Shown here one piece after another: positions 22,051 through 32,189 of a stretch of DNA of 64,000 nt. The position numbers and the translations under genes are program-made. Source of the stretch: Lophius americanus (Eukaryota > Chordata > Actinopteri > Lophiiformes > Lophiidae); NCBI GenBank assembly GCA_037951165.1, contig JBBDHG010000051.1, positions 3,464,501 through 3,528,500 on the forward strand. The letters are read 5' to 3'. Under the pieces are notes generated by a model. The model did no database searches. It saw only the letters and a list, made by a program, of their open reading frames with translations, and had not been told where the DNA came from. The stretch's first letter is position 1. Every line of letters begins with the position of its first letter.

Positions 22051-22369
22051 CCAGCCCCATATGGGATGACAGTGTTTTTGTGCCTGTACTTTTCATGTTC
22101 TGTGGCTTTTCTTATCAGACTTTATGAGAACCCAGTTGGAATAGATTTTCAGTTTCTTCATGAAACAAGTGCGTTCATCTCTTTTCTGTCTGCCTTTAAA
22201 GGGATATTTTTAGCATGGTGGTGTAACGTTCTGATAACTCCCAGCTTATGTTCCAGTGGGTTTTGCAATGAAACAGCAGGTAGGTTTACATTAAAGTTAA
22301 TTGGTACTCTTCATCTCGACATGTACTTCACAGTCCAAAAACGGCACAACGTATTTTCCGAAGCGCCTC

Positions 22370-22620
22370 TGTCCGCTGGTGGGATTGTGTTCAAATATGT
22401 GTGCGGCGCGTGTCTCTGTGGGTGGGTGGGTGGGTGTGCGCATCGGGGCAGAACTGACTGTGCGCGATTGAGAGCGCAGTGGAGAGTTGTAAATGCGCGA
22501 CCATGTACAGACACAAATGACATGACTTCGTGTAAATAAAATAAATCACAAAAGGCTATGTAGTTTGCTTATGAAAGGACAAGGTGTAGACCTCTGAAGA
22601 GGAGATAGGGAAGCCACGTG
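22370..22620 (+). repeat. Dispersed repeat, copy 2 (with GGGT microsatellite)
   Basis: The partner of 12346-12640. The variable stretch here is (gggt)n at about 22423-22436 where the other copy has TG repeats. Blocks either side are well conserved. It lies directly upstream of a LINE fragment. Confidence 0.65.
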
Positions 22621-22734
22621 TATGTTTCATTTACTTCAAGGTTTGATTGAATTCTCTCTCTTTGTTCATCAGTCCTACCCACCAGGACTGTACGGTGTTT
22701 CTCAAACAACAAACCCTGGATTAGTCCGGACATA

Positions 22735-23730
22735 ATGGTCCTCCTCAAGGAGAAGAAGAGGACCCTTAGGTCAGGTAACAAGGAAGAGCTGAAGGTTGTG
22801 CAGAAGGAACTGAGGAAGAAGATCAGAGAGGGGAAGAACTCCTACAGGAAGAAGATGGAGGACCAGCTGCAGCAGAACAACATCAGTGGTGTTTGGAGAA
22901 GCCTGAAAACCATCTCAGGCTTCAAAGGGCCAAACTCCCAACCTGAACCAGTTTTTTTAATCGGTTCGACCACTCATCTGCCCCCAATCCTCCAGCCCGA
23001 CTCCCACAGCTGTGACCCCTCTCACCCCCCTCAGTGCACTGCCCTTCCCCCACCTCGGGACTGTGTGTCAGACGTGGTTGACTGCAGTACGGGGGCCTCA
23101 CAGGGAACGGTCCTGGCTCCGTTACTCTTCACCTTCTAAACTGCAGACTTCTACTACAATTAGCCCACGTGTCACCCGCAGAAGTTCTCTGATGACTCTG
23201 CAATTGTCGGTCTCATCACAGACGGGGATGACAAGGAGTACAGAGGACTGACGCAGGACTTCATGCACTGGTGCCAGTGGAACCACCTCCTGATCAACGC
23301 GGGTAAGACCAAGGAACTGGAGGTGGACTTCCGCAGGCACACCCCCCCACACACACTGCTGAACATCCAGGGAATGGACATTGAGATGGTCACGTCCTAT
23401 TAGTAGCTTGGTGTTCACCTGAACAATAAACTGGACTGGACTCACAACTCCACGGCACTCTATAAAAAGGGTCAGAGCCGACTGTATTTGCTGAGGAGAC
23501 TGAGGTCTTTTGGAGGGCAGGGGGCGCTCCTGAAGACCTTCTTTGACTCTACAGTGGCCTCGGCCATCTTTTATGGAGTGGTCTGCTGGGGCAGCAGCAT
23601 CTCAGTTGCTGACAGGAGGAAACTGGACAAACTGATCAGGAAGGCCAGTTCGGTCCTGGGATGTCCTCTGGACTCAGTGCATGAGGTGGGAGACAGGAGA
23701 ATGATGGCCAAGCCGGGAACCACAAGTTGT
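22735..23730 (+). pseudogene. LINE (L2/Rex1-like) reverse transcriptase remnant, copy 1
   Basis: The plus strand encodes the region before the RT (basic helix with REGKNSYRKKMEDQLQ and VWRSLKTISGFKG), then skips most of the RT fingers and palm, and resumes at GASQGTVLAPLLF. Next come FSDDSAIVGLITDGDD (palm, Asp-Asp intact), AGKTKELEVDF, LGVHLNNKLDW and FDSTVASAIFYGVVCWG. This order is standard for fish CR1/L2/Rex1-type LINEs. Stops and frameshifts occur at 23139 and 23401. The missing middle part is present in a second copy at 25130-25840. Confidence 0.85.
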
Positions 23731-24601
23731 TTTACTGACCCATACTGCCGGTTCCATTATGCAAACAGAATCCATCTACAATCTCCTCTTTATACTTCTA
23801 ACTTCCTGAAGGCCCTCTGTTAGGCTCTCATCCTGGTGTATCAGCTCAGAAATGTCAGAAGGAATACTGAAACCAAGTGGTAGATTAGGCTCTGGCAGGA
23901 TCTGGCAAACAGATTCCACCTTGGTGTGCTGGAACTTCACCCTCCGCTGCTGCAGGAATTGAAGTCTTTAGGAGTTGGTGCATCAATCTCTGCATTATAA
24001 CAGACTAAGAGTCTGATGCTCCATCTGAGTCCTTGCCTAGGCTCTGGTAACAAGGACATTTCCACTCTGGGGGACTAACAGCTCAAGTAACACTGGTAGA
24101 TCAACACCCAAGACAAAATGACACATCATTTTGTAATTTGTCACAACAAATTACCATGACACTAACATTTAGCAGATATGTCTGTCCCCTCACCTTTATT
24201 TAGACATCTGCTATATGGTACGGCTTTTGATCTCCGTTTACACAGCAGATGAGTATGGTTTTCAGTGGTGAACAAAGCCCACCTGAGTCTGCTTTACTGG
24301 GTTCTGGGGACACATTGGCTTTCACTGTCTCTCCTGTCCACGCAGATAATAAATAATGGTTCTGCCAGAAATTTCTTGTAGGGACAGGATTTAAGACTTC
24401 TCACTTACAAGGAGCTTACTCACACTGGCTGATCCTGAAAAATGTTTGAAAGAAACAGGATCCTGTCATCCTTTTTCCAAGCCTGATTTTTCCATCAAGC
24501 AGCCAGAAATACATTAGCCAAGGAGACAGGCTCTGCTGCAATATTTGGGTTGTGCTCTTTGGTCCACATGGACCCATGCAGATATTACTTATGGTCGACC
24601 G
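23731..24601. other. LINE-flanking DNA in intron 5
   Basis: After 23730 the sequence still carries weak LINE 3' character (for example AGRIWQDLANRF-like codons near 23890), then no recognisable feature. Positions 24416-24700 are open on the minus strand only because of the repeat at 24602. Confidence 0.4.
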
Positions 24602-24836
24602 TTCATGTCCAGGATTTAGCCTCCTTGCGAGGGTGAGCTGAGTCGTCATTCCTGTCTCCAGTTCTGTTTTGCTATTAGGGTGAGCTGGGTCAACGTCCAT
24701 GTCCTCAATTTCGTCTCCCTGAAAGGTTGAGTTGGGTCATCCTTCATGTCTTCAACGCATTACCTCCGTAAGGGTGAGCTGGATCATCGTTCATGTCTTT
24801 GGTTCGGCCTCACTGTGAGGGTGAGCTGGGTAACAG
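24602..24836 (+). repeat. Minisatellite, five 47-bp units
   Basis: Five head-to-tail units of exactly 47 bp start at 24602, 24649, 24696, 24743 and 24790. Each begins ttcatgtc or a variant and contains agggtgagctgggtcatc or a variant near its end. Units differ at many positions, so the array is old, but unit length is constant. Confidence 0.9.
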
Positions 24837-25005
24837 TATTTGGTTGTCATAATCAAAGATCACTGCACTCTTTGATTTGTATTGTTATATTAATGAAATG
24901 ACTGATGCATTGATCCAGTTCAGTGGCTTTTCCTCAGCCATATTGGTCACTGTTTGGCAAGCATCCTTACTGCCACATCCATCATACCACAGCAGTTATT
25001 CTCCT

Positions 25006-25047
25006 ATTCTTTGGTCACTCAATTGTATTCTTTGGTCACTCAATTGT
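25006..25047 (+). repeat. 21-bp perfect tandem duplication
   Basis: The unit attctttggtcactcaattg plus t occurs twice in immediate succession (25006-25026 and 25027-25047) without a mismatch, which suggests a recent slippage event. Confidence 0.9.
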
Positions 25048-25084
25048 ATTCTCCCCTTAGTCCAATGTCTTGCTTAACAAGGCA

Positions 25085-25840
25085 CCAACTACAGAAAGCA
25101 ACATCCCCTGCTGTGGGGAGTTTTCAACTGGCTGAGGAGCTGAATAAGTTTTAATGCAGGTTCGACACCCGCTCTAAACTATTAAAACCCACTGAACCCA
25201 TCACACCCCTCCCCACTGACCCCAAGCTTAGAACCTGTGAGACTGAGGTGAGGAAGCTGTTTCAGGGATAGAAGATTAGAAAGGCTCCAGGCCCACACAG
25301 CGTGTCCCCCTCCTGCCGGAAAGCCTGTGCTGATCAGCTGGCCCCCATCTTCACACAGATTTTTAATAGATCCCTGGAGCTGTGTGAAGTCCCCTCATGC
25401 TTCGACGCTCCACCATCAGCCCAGTCCCAAAGAAATCCGCAATTACAGGATTAAATGACTACAGACCAGGCGCCCTGACGTCTGTGGTCATGAAATCCTT
25501 TGAGAGAATGGTCTTGTCCCTACTGAAGGACATCACAGGCCTCCTGCTGGACCCCTTGCAGGTCAGTGGATGATGCTGTCAACACAGGACTGCACTTTAT
25601 CCTGCAACATCTTGACTCTCCAGGGACATACGTAAGGACCCTGTTTGTGGACTTCAGTTCAGCGTTCAACACAATTGTACCAGGAACACTTTGCTCCAAA
25701 CTCCTGCAGCTCGCTGTACCAGCCTCCACCTGTCAGTAGATAACAGAGTTCCTGACGGGCCGGAGACAGCAGGTGAGGCTGGGTAAAGTCTCATCCTCCA
25801 CCAGGACAATCAGCACTGGGGACCCACAGGGCTGATAAAA
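25085..25840 (+). pseudogene. LINE (L2/Rex1-like) reverse transcriptase remnant, copy 2
   Basis: Plus-strand frames give KAPGPHSVSPSCRKACADQL, LAPIFTQIFNRSLELCEVP, VDDAVNTGLHFILQHLD, TLFVDFSSAFNTIVPGTL (palm Asp of the RT active site) and RRQQVRLGKVSSSTRTIST ending in GDPQG. It is the same family as the copy at 22735-23730 and covers the segment deleted there. Several frameshifts and stops make it dead. It stops abruptly after the GDPQG codon block. Confidence 0.85.
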
Positions 25841-25939
25841 TCTTCCACTGGCCATGTCCTTTCCTTGCATCGTGCAATGATAATCAGACTATTGATCACG
25901 GGTTCAACTCTTGCCTGTACCTTGCTTGTAGGTCCATAA

Positions 25940-26290
25940 AGCTTTAAAGCGTCAGGATACGAATCCAGCAGCAGGTCCAGATAAACTAGATCCTTACTTT
26001 CTTAAGCTAGCAGCTGATATTGTTGCTGAGCCTTAGACATATATTTGTAATCTTAGTCTTGCCAGAATTAACATCCCAACAGTCTGGAGATCTGATTGGG
26101 TTCTCTCCCTGCTGAAAGAAGGTGATCCCTCAACTGTCAACAATTACGGACCGATTTCAAAGCTGTGTATTGTAGCGAAAGTATTGGAAAAACATGTAAG
26201 CATAAAAATTTTTAGGTACTAATGATATTCTAACCGCATATCTGTCTGGTTTTAAGGAAAGGGCACAGCACTGTTGCTGCCACCCTTAAT
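25940..26290 (+). pseudogene. LINE reverse transcriptase fragment, different family
   Basis: The plus strand encodes LARINIPTVWRSDWVLSLL, then EGDPSTVNNYGPISKLCIV and AKVLEKHVS, matching the start of a LINE RT (the PLLKGGDP...NNYRPISKL...KVLE pattern). Downstream a GKGTALLLPPL-like stretch is frameshifted. The sequence differs from the L2/Rex1-like copies around it, so it is another family. Confidence 0.7.
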
Positions 26291-26491
26291 GTTTTTTTAA
26301 TTTTTATTTGTTTCAGTGACGAATTTTCATCAGAAATTCGGCGATCCCGACCTCACTCCTCAGCTCAGCCAAAATCAGCAGGCACCCCTGCAGAGCCTCA
26401 AAAGCACACAGTTTATGAGGACTTTGATAGGGAGCAGCTGCAGCAACAGTAAAATCAGTCTGCAGCTCTTGAAGATGGATTGTCATCCATT

Positions 26492-26556
26492 GACCAGCTG
26501 TCTGGTGTTCCTCTATGGCAGCTGGTCAACCATAGAGGAACACCAGATAGCTGGTC
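26492..26556. repeat. 65-nt hairpin with 27-bp stem
   Basis: The arms at 26492-26518 and 26530-26556 are exact complements except for one position. Position 26500 (G) faces 26548 (T), which in plus-strand RNA is a G-U wobble, so the RNA stem would be fully paired. The 11-nt loop is cagctggtcaa. It lies in intron 5 of the RhoGEF gene, opposite to its transcription. Confidence 0.9.
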
Positions 26557-26559
26557 AGT

Positions 26560-27250
26560 GATGGATCTGGTCTGACAATGGCCATCAGGGCTACGGCAAG
26601 AAAGATCGAAGATGTGTTACAGTCAGTGGTGAGGCCTCTCAATCTAAGCGGTCCCACAGCAGAGCAGCTGGTGACTGGAGAGGGACAAGAGTGCATAGAA
26701 TACAGAGCCAGACGTGGCCTGTAGTCATCCTCCTCTGCCACATCCATGGAATCATGGTCCAACCGTTGATGTTTGACGATGTTTTGCTTCATACAACTAC
26801 ATTCTGGCCTCTTTTTCTAAGCTGTATAGTTTTACTCCTCCAGTGCAGCTGCAACGGTGGAACCGGCTTTACAGTATGCAAAACTGTGTCTATGCTCAAT
26901 ATTGTGCTGATTTGCACCTTTATTTCAAACAAATTAAATACGGACGCAATAACAGGCATTGCAAATCTTTTCAGGCCAAGTAAATCATGTTTGACAGACG
27001 TCCTCAGTTTGCACTGTTAGTAGATCCGCTTGCTCATTTTTTTGCGGGTGTTATCACAAGTTTTTACGCAGGCAAAAAAGCTTAAAATTTTTGTTAATCT
27101 TGTCCAACATACTTACAGCGATATGTTGGACAAGTACAGACTGCACCTTATCGTTTACCTCTGGCTAGGGCTTTAATCAGCAATGAACCTAAGTTGCCTT
27201 TGCTGAACTTGATTAAAGGTAAATTTTACATTGTTTTTTACAAGTTATTC
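26560..27250. other. Intron 5 segment, nothing recognised
   Basis: Open stretches on both strands have no recognisable similarity. A near-palindrome around 27100-27130 ('gtccaacatacttacagcgatatgttggac') is a short inverted repeat. Confidence 0.4.
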
Positions 27251-27263
27251 ATGTTAGGCTTAC

Positions 27264-27396
27264 TCTGCAATGTTGTTTGTAGAAACACTCTTGGACATAG
27301 CTAGACAGGAGCGACCACGGCGGGAACCCAGAAGGCATTGTCGGAAGCTATCAGACGGGTACACTGCTGAACTGGGACGCTCACGCATTCCTGCAG
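27264..27396 (-). CDS. arhgef2: RhoGEF (ARHGEF2-like) exon 5, linker after C1
   Basis: The exon encodes MRERPSSAVYPSDSFRQ, LLGSRRGRSCLAMSKSVSTN and NIA, the linker that follows the C1 domain in GEF-H1. The donor is GCAGA|GTAAGC and its 2-nt overhang completes a Glu codon with exon 6. Two acceptors are in the right phase: CCATAG| giving an exon from 27396 (133 nt, residues 120-163) and CTGCAG| giving one from 27390 (127 nt, two codons fewer). Both keep the frame, so alternative 6-nt usage is possible. This is the only exon hidden between large stretches of repeats. Confidence 0.92.
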
Positions 27397-27439
27397 CTAT
27401 GGAGGAAAAAAATGTCAGGCATGAGTGTAAACGAGATAA

Positions 27440-28425
27440 GGGAAGCGAACATGAAAATAATTGAGAACATTATAAGGACGGAAAACATGACCAGAAAGGA
27501 ATACATGACCACGGGAGAACATAATCAGTAGGGGGAACAAAACCAAGGAGAAGAACATAACCATGAGGCAGAACATGACAAGGGAAAGAACATTAATGGG
27601 AGGTTGACTATGGCAGGAAGCAAGAACGGCACCAAGGACTAGAACATAATCAGGAGGGTCACCATGACATTGAGGGAAGATATAAACCATGGGAGAACGT
27701 GATAAGTAATTAGAACATAAGTAAGGTGAACATGATAAGGGAAAACATAATAAGGAGGGAGGTTAAGACCAGGGATAAGAACATAACCAGGAGGTAGAAC
27801 ATTAAAAGGAGAAAGAACATGAATAGGAGGGAGAACATGTCCGGTAGCAAGAACAGTACCTAGGAGAAAAACCTAACCAGGAAGTTCAGCATGACATAGA
27901 GGGAAAATCTAGTCCATGGGAGAACATGATAAGAAGGGAAATCATGACAAGATAGAAAGATATGACAAGAGAGGAAAATATTTACGGGGAGTAAACATAT
28001 GAACAGCTGGAAAGGTAGGACTGATAGGGAGAATGATGCTGGCGGCTTTAGCTCAATGGGTAAATCTGTCATCCCTCAACCAGGAGACCAGGGTTCAAGC
28101 CAAGCCCCTGACGTAACAAGCTCGGGGTCCTTGAACAAGACCTTGAAATCCCTGAGCGCTTCCCAGGGGGCGCCCACTACTCCCTTAGGGTTGGGTTTAA
28201 TGCAGAGATAAATTGCATGACGTTGTACTGCGTAACGTGATAAATAAAGGAAATATTATTATTATTATTAACAGGAGGGGAAACAGGACCAGAGTGGGAG
28301 AACCTTACTAAGAAGGATAAAAGGAACAGGGAAGGAAATAGAGGGGAAGTAAGAGGGGCATGATTATCGGGCAGTGAGGAATATTTTGCGGAAATGGAGG
28401 ACAAGGAGGAAACATTGATTTCTGT
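27440..28425 (+). repeat. Purine-rich degenerate satellite in intron 4
   Basis: On the plus strand the sequence is strongly purine-biased and built from variants of 'gaacatgacaaggaggga'. A higher-order repeat is visible: about 27609-27712 matches about 27838-27938 at a spacing near 229 bp, sharing 'gcaagaac', 'accatgacat.gagggaa' and 'catgggagaac.tgataag'. A SINE interrupts it at 28041-28270. Beyond the SINE the purine-rich character resumes until exon 4. Confidence 0.75.
28041..28270 (+). mobile_element. tRNA-derived SINE
   Basis: The 5' part has an A box (tttagctcaatgg, 28047-28059) and a B box (ggttcaagcc, 28092-28101) spaced as in a tRNA gene, so it carries an internal RNA polymerase III promoter. 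It continues about 160 bp beyond the tRNA-like region and ends in an ATT repeat, as fish SINEs mobilised by L2-type LINEs do. It does not fold into a full tRNA. The exact SINE family is not named. Confidence 0.8.
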
Positions 28426-28442
28426 GTTTCCAGATAACTCAC

Positions 28443-28506
28443 TTTTTGTGCGCAGTGTCACATTCTGTAAGGTTGAGTTGGTCCTCATCAGGGCAGACTT
28501 CTGTTG
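28443..28506 (-). CDS. arhgef2: RhoGEF (ARHGEF2-like) exon 4
   Basis: A 64-nt exon with acceptor CTCCAAAG| and donor AAAAA|GTGAGT encodes residues 99-119, QQKSALMRTNSTLQNVTLRT then K. The GEF-H1 counterpart has QQKAALLKNNTALQSV at the same place just after the C1 domain. Phase 0 in, phase 1 out, agreeing with exons 3 and 5. Confidence 0.92.
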
Positions 28507-29746
28507 CTTTGGAGGAAAAAGGAACCATGGAGCACATAGCAAAGATTGATTTATAAATCCCAAAGACATTACATTTATTGGATCAACTAGACCTATGCTG
28601 TCGACTTGTCGTACAATCAATCCCCCTGGTTTAACTCCTCAATTAAATGTGAAGTTATGTACACAGTAGAGGACCTAAGTTCCCTTGAGAGTAATACATG
28701 AAATGTTAACGGTTAAGCATAATATAAAGGAGATAGATCTCCGAGAGTCTAATACAAATTTGTACTAAATAAGGCCAATGTTTAAGAAGTTGTGTCTGCA
28801 AAACAGTATTTTTGTGAAAAAGCTCCCCTGGTTAGTAAAATATGTACTATTAAAGTGAAATAGGTAGATTTTTCTAGATTTCTTTAAGTCAATTCACATG
28901 TACCAAATGTGGGTTAAATCGGACCAATGGTTGAAAATGTATGGCCCGAAAGCTTTTGCAGTTAAACTACTCCTACTACTAACATCGGGCAAGAGGCAGC
29001 CTGGACAAGTCGCCAGTTCATCGCAGGGCAGACACATAGAGACATATAACTAAACATTTACAGTTACAGTTGCTCCTACAGGCAATTCTGTGTCACCAAT
29101 TCACCTATATCACATGTTTTTGGACTGCGAGAGGAAGCCGGAGTTCCCAGAAAGAACCCACACAGACACAGGGAGAACATGCAAACTCCGCACAGAAAGG
29201 CTGGCAGATGTGGATTCTAACCTGGTACCCTCTTGCTGTGATGCAGCGCTAACCACTGGGCCACCGTGCCACCAACTGTAGATTATGTAACATTAATCAA
29301 CACACTCTCCTTACTGGAAGGTAGCTACATTTACTTTCCTAAGTAACCAATATATAGATGCATCTGAAAAGATTTAGGTGTTATGAAAATAATATAAAAA
29401 AATATTTTTTCTTATTTAAAATGATCTGAATGAAGTATTCAAAAAGAATATAAGTCAAAAGAGACATCACATTATGTTTTCCTTATTTAAAATGTGTCTT
29501 CCATTGTTACTATAACATAATCAAATTGCTTCAATATCACAAACCTATGATATATTGGTTAAGGGAGTATCAAGCCTATTAAAAAAAATGAAGAAAATCA
29601 AAAATCAATAAGAAATACTGGACTGGCCAAAGGATATGGGCCACAAAACCCAAGAAGTTCTCTAAACACCTTTTTGTGCGGATTCTGGAGAAGGAACCTT
29701 TAGCATTTCACATTAGTTAAGGTGTCTGGTGTAGTTTGTGTCTTAC
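28507..29746 (+). repeat. Intron 3 with interspersed fish repeat at 28985-29276
   Basis: Positions 28985-29276 match a widespread fish repeat: 'caagtcgccagttcatcgcagggc', then 'tttttggactgcgagaggaagccgga', 'cccacacagacacagggagaacatgc', 'aactccgcacagaaagg' and 'gctaaccactgggccaccgtgcc' are recognisable (written here in short pieces). It lacks coding capacity. I think it is an RTE-like LINE tail or derived SINE, not certain. The remaining parts of the intron are A+T-rich without features. Confidence 0.6.
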
Positions 29747-29814
29747 CCTTTGTTTCATCTTGGTGCAGTTTGGCAAAGTATCTCTACAGCGGTTGTGGAT
29801 AGTGACATTGCATG
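29747..29814 (-). CDS. arhgef2: RhoGEF (ARHGEF2-like) exon 3, second half of C1 finger
   Basis: The 68-nt exon has acceptor TTCCCAG| and donor AGG|GTAAGA and encodes residues 76-98. It contributes the last zinc ligands of the C1 domain, with residues C77, H82, C85 and C92 in TCNVTIHNRCRDTLPNC, followed by TKMKQR. The spacing equals that of GEF-H1, whose C1 is atypical and is linked to microtubule association in mammals. Confidence 0.93.
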
Positions 29815-30003
29815 CTGGGAAAAATAGAGATGTACATGTTAGGTTTTCTCATGCTGTGTCTTCGGGGGAATAAAGGTATTTGTACTTTGAACATTCACAT
29901 GTAGTAAAAACATTAAATCGTTCTAACAATCAGCTTAATTCTAACTACATGTTGATGTTTTATCACCTCTACTATTTGGGACAGGTAATGATCCGTTACT
30001 CAC

Positions 30004-30166
30004 TGGGGCAGCTGAGGGCCTCCCTCACAGTGATGCTCTTGTTGCATGCTGAACAGAGCGTGTTTCCTGACACCGTCAACGATGTGAAGAGGTGACCATT
30101 GCTGTAACATGCCTCTTTCTCTCTTACCACCTTCTCTCGCTCTCTGATGCGCTCTCTTTCTTTATT
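30004..30166 (-). CDS. arhgef2: RhoGEF (ARHGEF2-like) exon 2, first half of C1 finger
   Basis: The 163-nt exon has acceptor TTTCAG| and donor CCCCA|GTGAGT and encodes residues 22-75. A highly charged helix (NKERERIREREKVVREKE) is followed by the first C1 zinc ligands H46, C59, C62 and C74 in GHLFTSLTVSGNTLC, SAC and CP. H-x12-C-x2-C spacing is intact. The counterpart in mammals begins NGHLFTT with the same ligand spacing. The 189-bp intron to exon 3 splits the finger after its fourth ligand. Confidence 0.94.
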
Positions 30167-31340
30167 CTGAAAAACAGAAATACCTGACTTGTATTTTTCC
30201 ATGTTTTTTTCCAAATGGTAAACCTTCAAACAAAAATTAGTCCACCAAACACGGCCAACGTACGCCACAGCAGCCACTTGAACCCTGACTCTGAGAATCT
30301 GAAGATAACGATGCTATGCTACGGAGTATTTAGATCATGATGGATGAGATGCGACCCGAAAGCCTTGCCAAATTTGAATCTGTAATATCGGAAACATTTA
30401 TGATGGAGGTTTCAGCGGTATTAAGCCACTGGAAGAGAAAGTTGTAACACATACTAAGACTACATTGAAACTGGATGAGTCGGCCACATGATGCCCAGCT
30501 ACCAGCCACGTGCATTGGAATTGCCATTAAGACCATTCATTTTCCCAGACTTTACTCCGACGATGGCCAAGTCACAAACTGCCTTTGCAGGGGTGAAGAA
30601 AGAGCTTCACTCGCACCAGAAGCTGCCCACCGGCAGGTCCACAGGTTTGCTGACCCGGGCATGGCTATGGACTTTTTTAATACGGGGCTTAAAAAGATCT
30701 TAGCCCCTGAACAGGAGTGAGATCTGATCTAGAGACGAGCAGGGAGCCAGTTGGTAGGCACCATTGCGGTGGGGGACGTCATTCAGAGTTGAGGGAGAAG
30801 GTTTGATGTTGTGTCTACAGACTTGAGAACAGTAGCCTTCTATTGTCTTTATTAATTGTTTTCATTATTATTTTGGTTTTCCTCAGTCTTTGTATACATA
30901 AAAGTGACTATCTCTGGGGTTCAGCGAGTTCACAGTTCACTTTCACATTCCTGAAGGTTGTTGTATAGTATGTTTAGATTACAAGAGACTAGAGGTTGTT
31001 GTTTAGTTCTAAGAAGGGGGAAGGGAGCATGCGCTCACTGGATGGGTGCTTCGGCAAAGGGAGGAAGGGTAACTAATTAAGTATTCCATTTGGGGGATAT
31101 TGTAAAGGGGGTACTGTTTTTTGTTCGTGTTGGGGAAGGAGGAGAGACTTGGTGCACCAGTTATATTTGAGAGACTTGTACATGATTCCATATTTAAGTA
31201 ATTTGCTTGTCATTAAATATATCAGCCTGTATTGCAAAGACTTTAACTATCCAGTCAAATGGAGCAAGTAATTATTTACATCATCTTGACGCTCAAATAA
31301 TCTATGCCAAGAAACCCATAAGTGTGTACAGACGAAAAAG
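30167..31340. other. Intron 1, 3' part, nothing firmly recognised
   Basis: The plus strand at 30475-30720 has an 81-codon open stretch without similarity I recognise. Around 30860-31200 the sequence may be part of an LTR but lacks verifiable ends. Confidence 0.4.
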
Positions 31341-31344
31341 AAGG

Positions 31345-31860
31345 TTGGATTGGAAGTAAAACTTTCCTAATTTTTTGCAAAAACAAGAGGTATTGCCGTT
31401 ATACTACACAAATCTATCCCGTTTGTTCATGTAAAAACAACATCTGATCCCAGTGGTAGATTTCTCATTGTTACCGGAAAGATTAATAACAGGAATATTA
31501 CTTTAGTGAATGTATATGCTCTTAACTGGGATCGCTCGTCCACTTCTCCAGGCACTCTGTCCGGAGCTCCTTGGAGTTTTTGTAACAAAAACATAAATAA
31601 AAGAATGTCCATCACACGTTTACACGTATTAACTTTTTCTTAGTGGATAACAGGCTTCTCACCTCTATCTGTGACTGCAGATATATTGCAATTGTCTTAT
31701 CAGACCATGCATCAGTGTCAATGGATATTCATTTTTCGAATTCTATTGACATAGTCCTCCCTGGTGCCTTAATGCTGGACTTCTATTGCAAATTACTATG
31801 TTAAATTTGTGATGAAAGTATGGACCACTTTTAATAAGACCACTGTCATCACAGCTTCCT
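31345..31860 (+). pseudogene. L1-type LINE ORF2 endonuclease fragment
   Basis: The plus strand reads RGIAVILHKSIPFVHVKT, SDPSGRFLIVTGKI, NRNITLVNVYALN and later SDHASVSMDI-like codons. This is the apurinic-endonuclease-like domain of fish L1/Tx1 LINEs: GRF-[LI]-x-V-x-G before the [LV]-x-NVYAPN motif, then SDHA with the catalytic His. Stops and frame changes are present. The reverse transcriptase is absent. Confidence 0.75.
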
Positions 31861-32189
31861 GTTGTGGGAAACCACAAAGGCATACTACTATAACTACATA
31901 GTACTACTACTATTCTAGTTCAAAAGTTTAGGAACAAGGGGACAGAACCAGTAAATTACTGTGTCAAAAAGGACACAAGCGTAGAATTGTGCGGAGGAGA
32001 AAACAAAGGAGGTTAGACTCCAATCCAGTTAACCAGAAGCCCAGTTATCTAACTTCAAAGTTAGGAGACAACCTGAAAACCAATTTAAAGAAAGAGCAGG
32101 TAGCAACACGGAGCTAGCAACACTGCACTATAAAAAAAGGAGGAAGGTTGGAAATGCAGCTATTCCCTGCACTCTGAACAGAAAAATTT

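Noticed and set aside
21738..22539. Plus-strand frames of 99 and 157 codons that look like membrane proteins
   Set aside because: The opposite strand carries a recognisable Penelope-like endonuclease remnant over the first, and the second runs across a dispersed repeat; hydrophobicity comes from reading A+T-rich DNA.
24602..24836. A CRISPR-like array
   Set aside because: The units are direct tandem repeats without spacers and the DNA is vertebrate; it is a minisatellite.
26492..26556. A definite microRNA gene
   Set aside because: The hairpin is attractive, but there is no evidence of processing or conservation, and a template-switch origin explains it equally well; listed only as a repeat and a finding.
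28041..28115. A tRNA gene suggested by well-spaced A and B boxes
   Set aside because: The region does not fold into a full cloverleaf with acceptor stem and continues into a tailed element ending in ATT repeats, so it is a SINE.
30475..30720. An 81-codon gene in intron 1
   Set aside because: It has overlapping frames of similar length, no recognised motif and no splice or promoter context.
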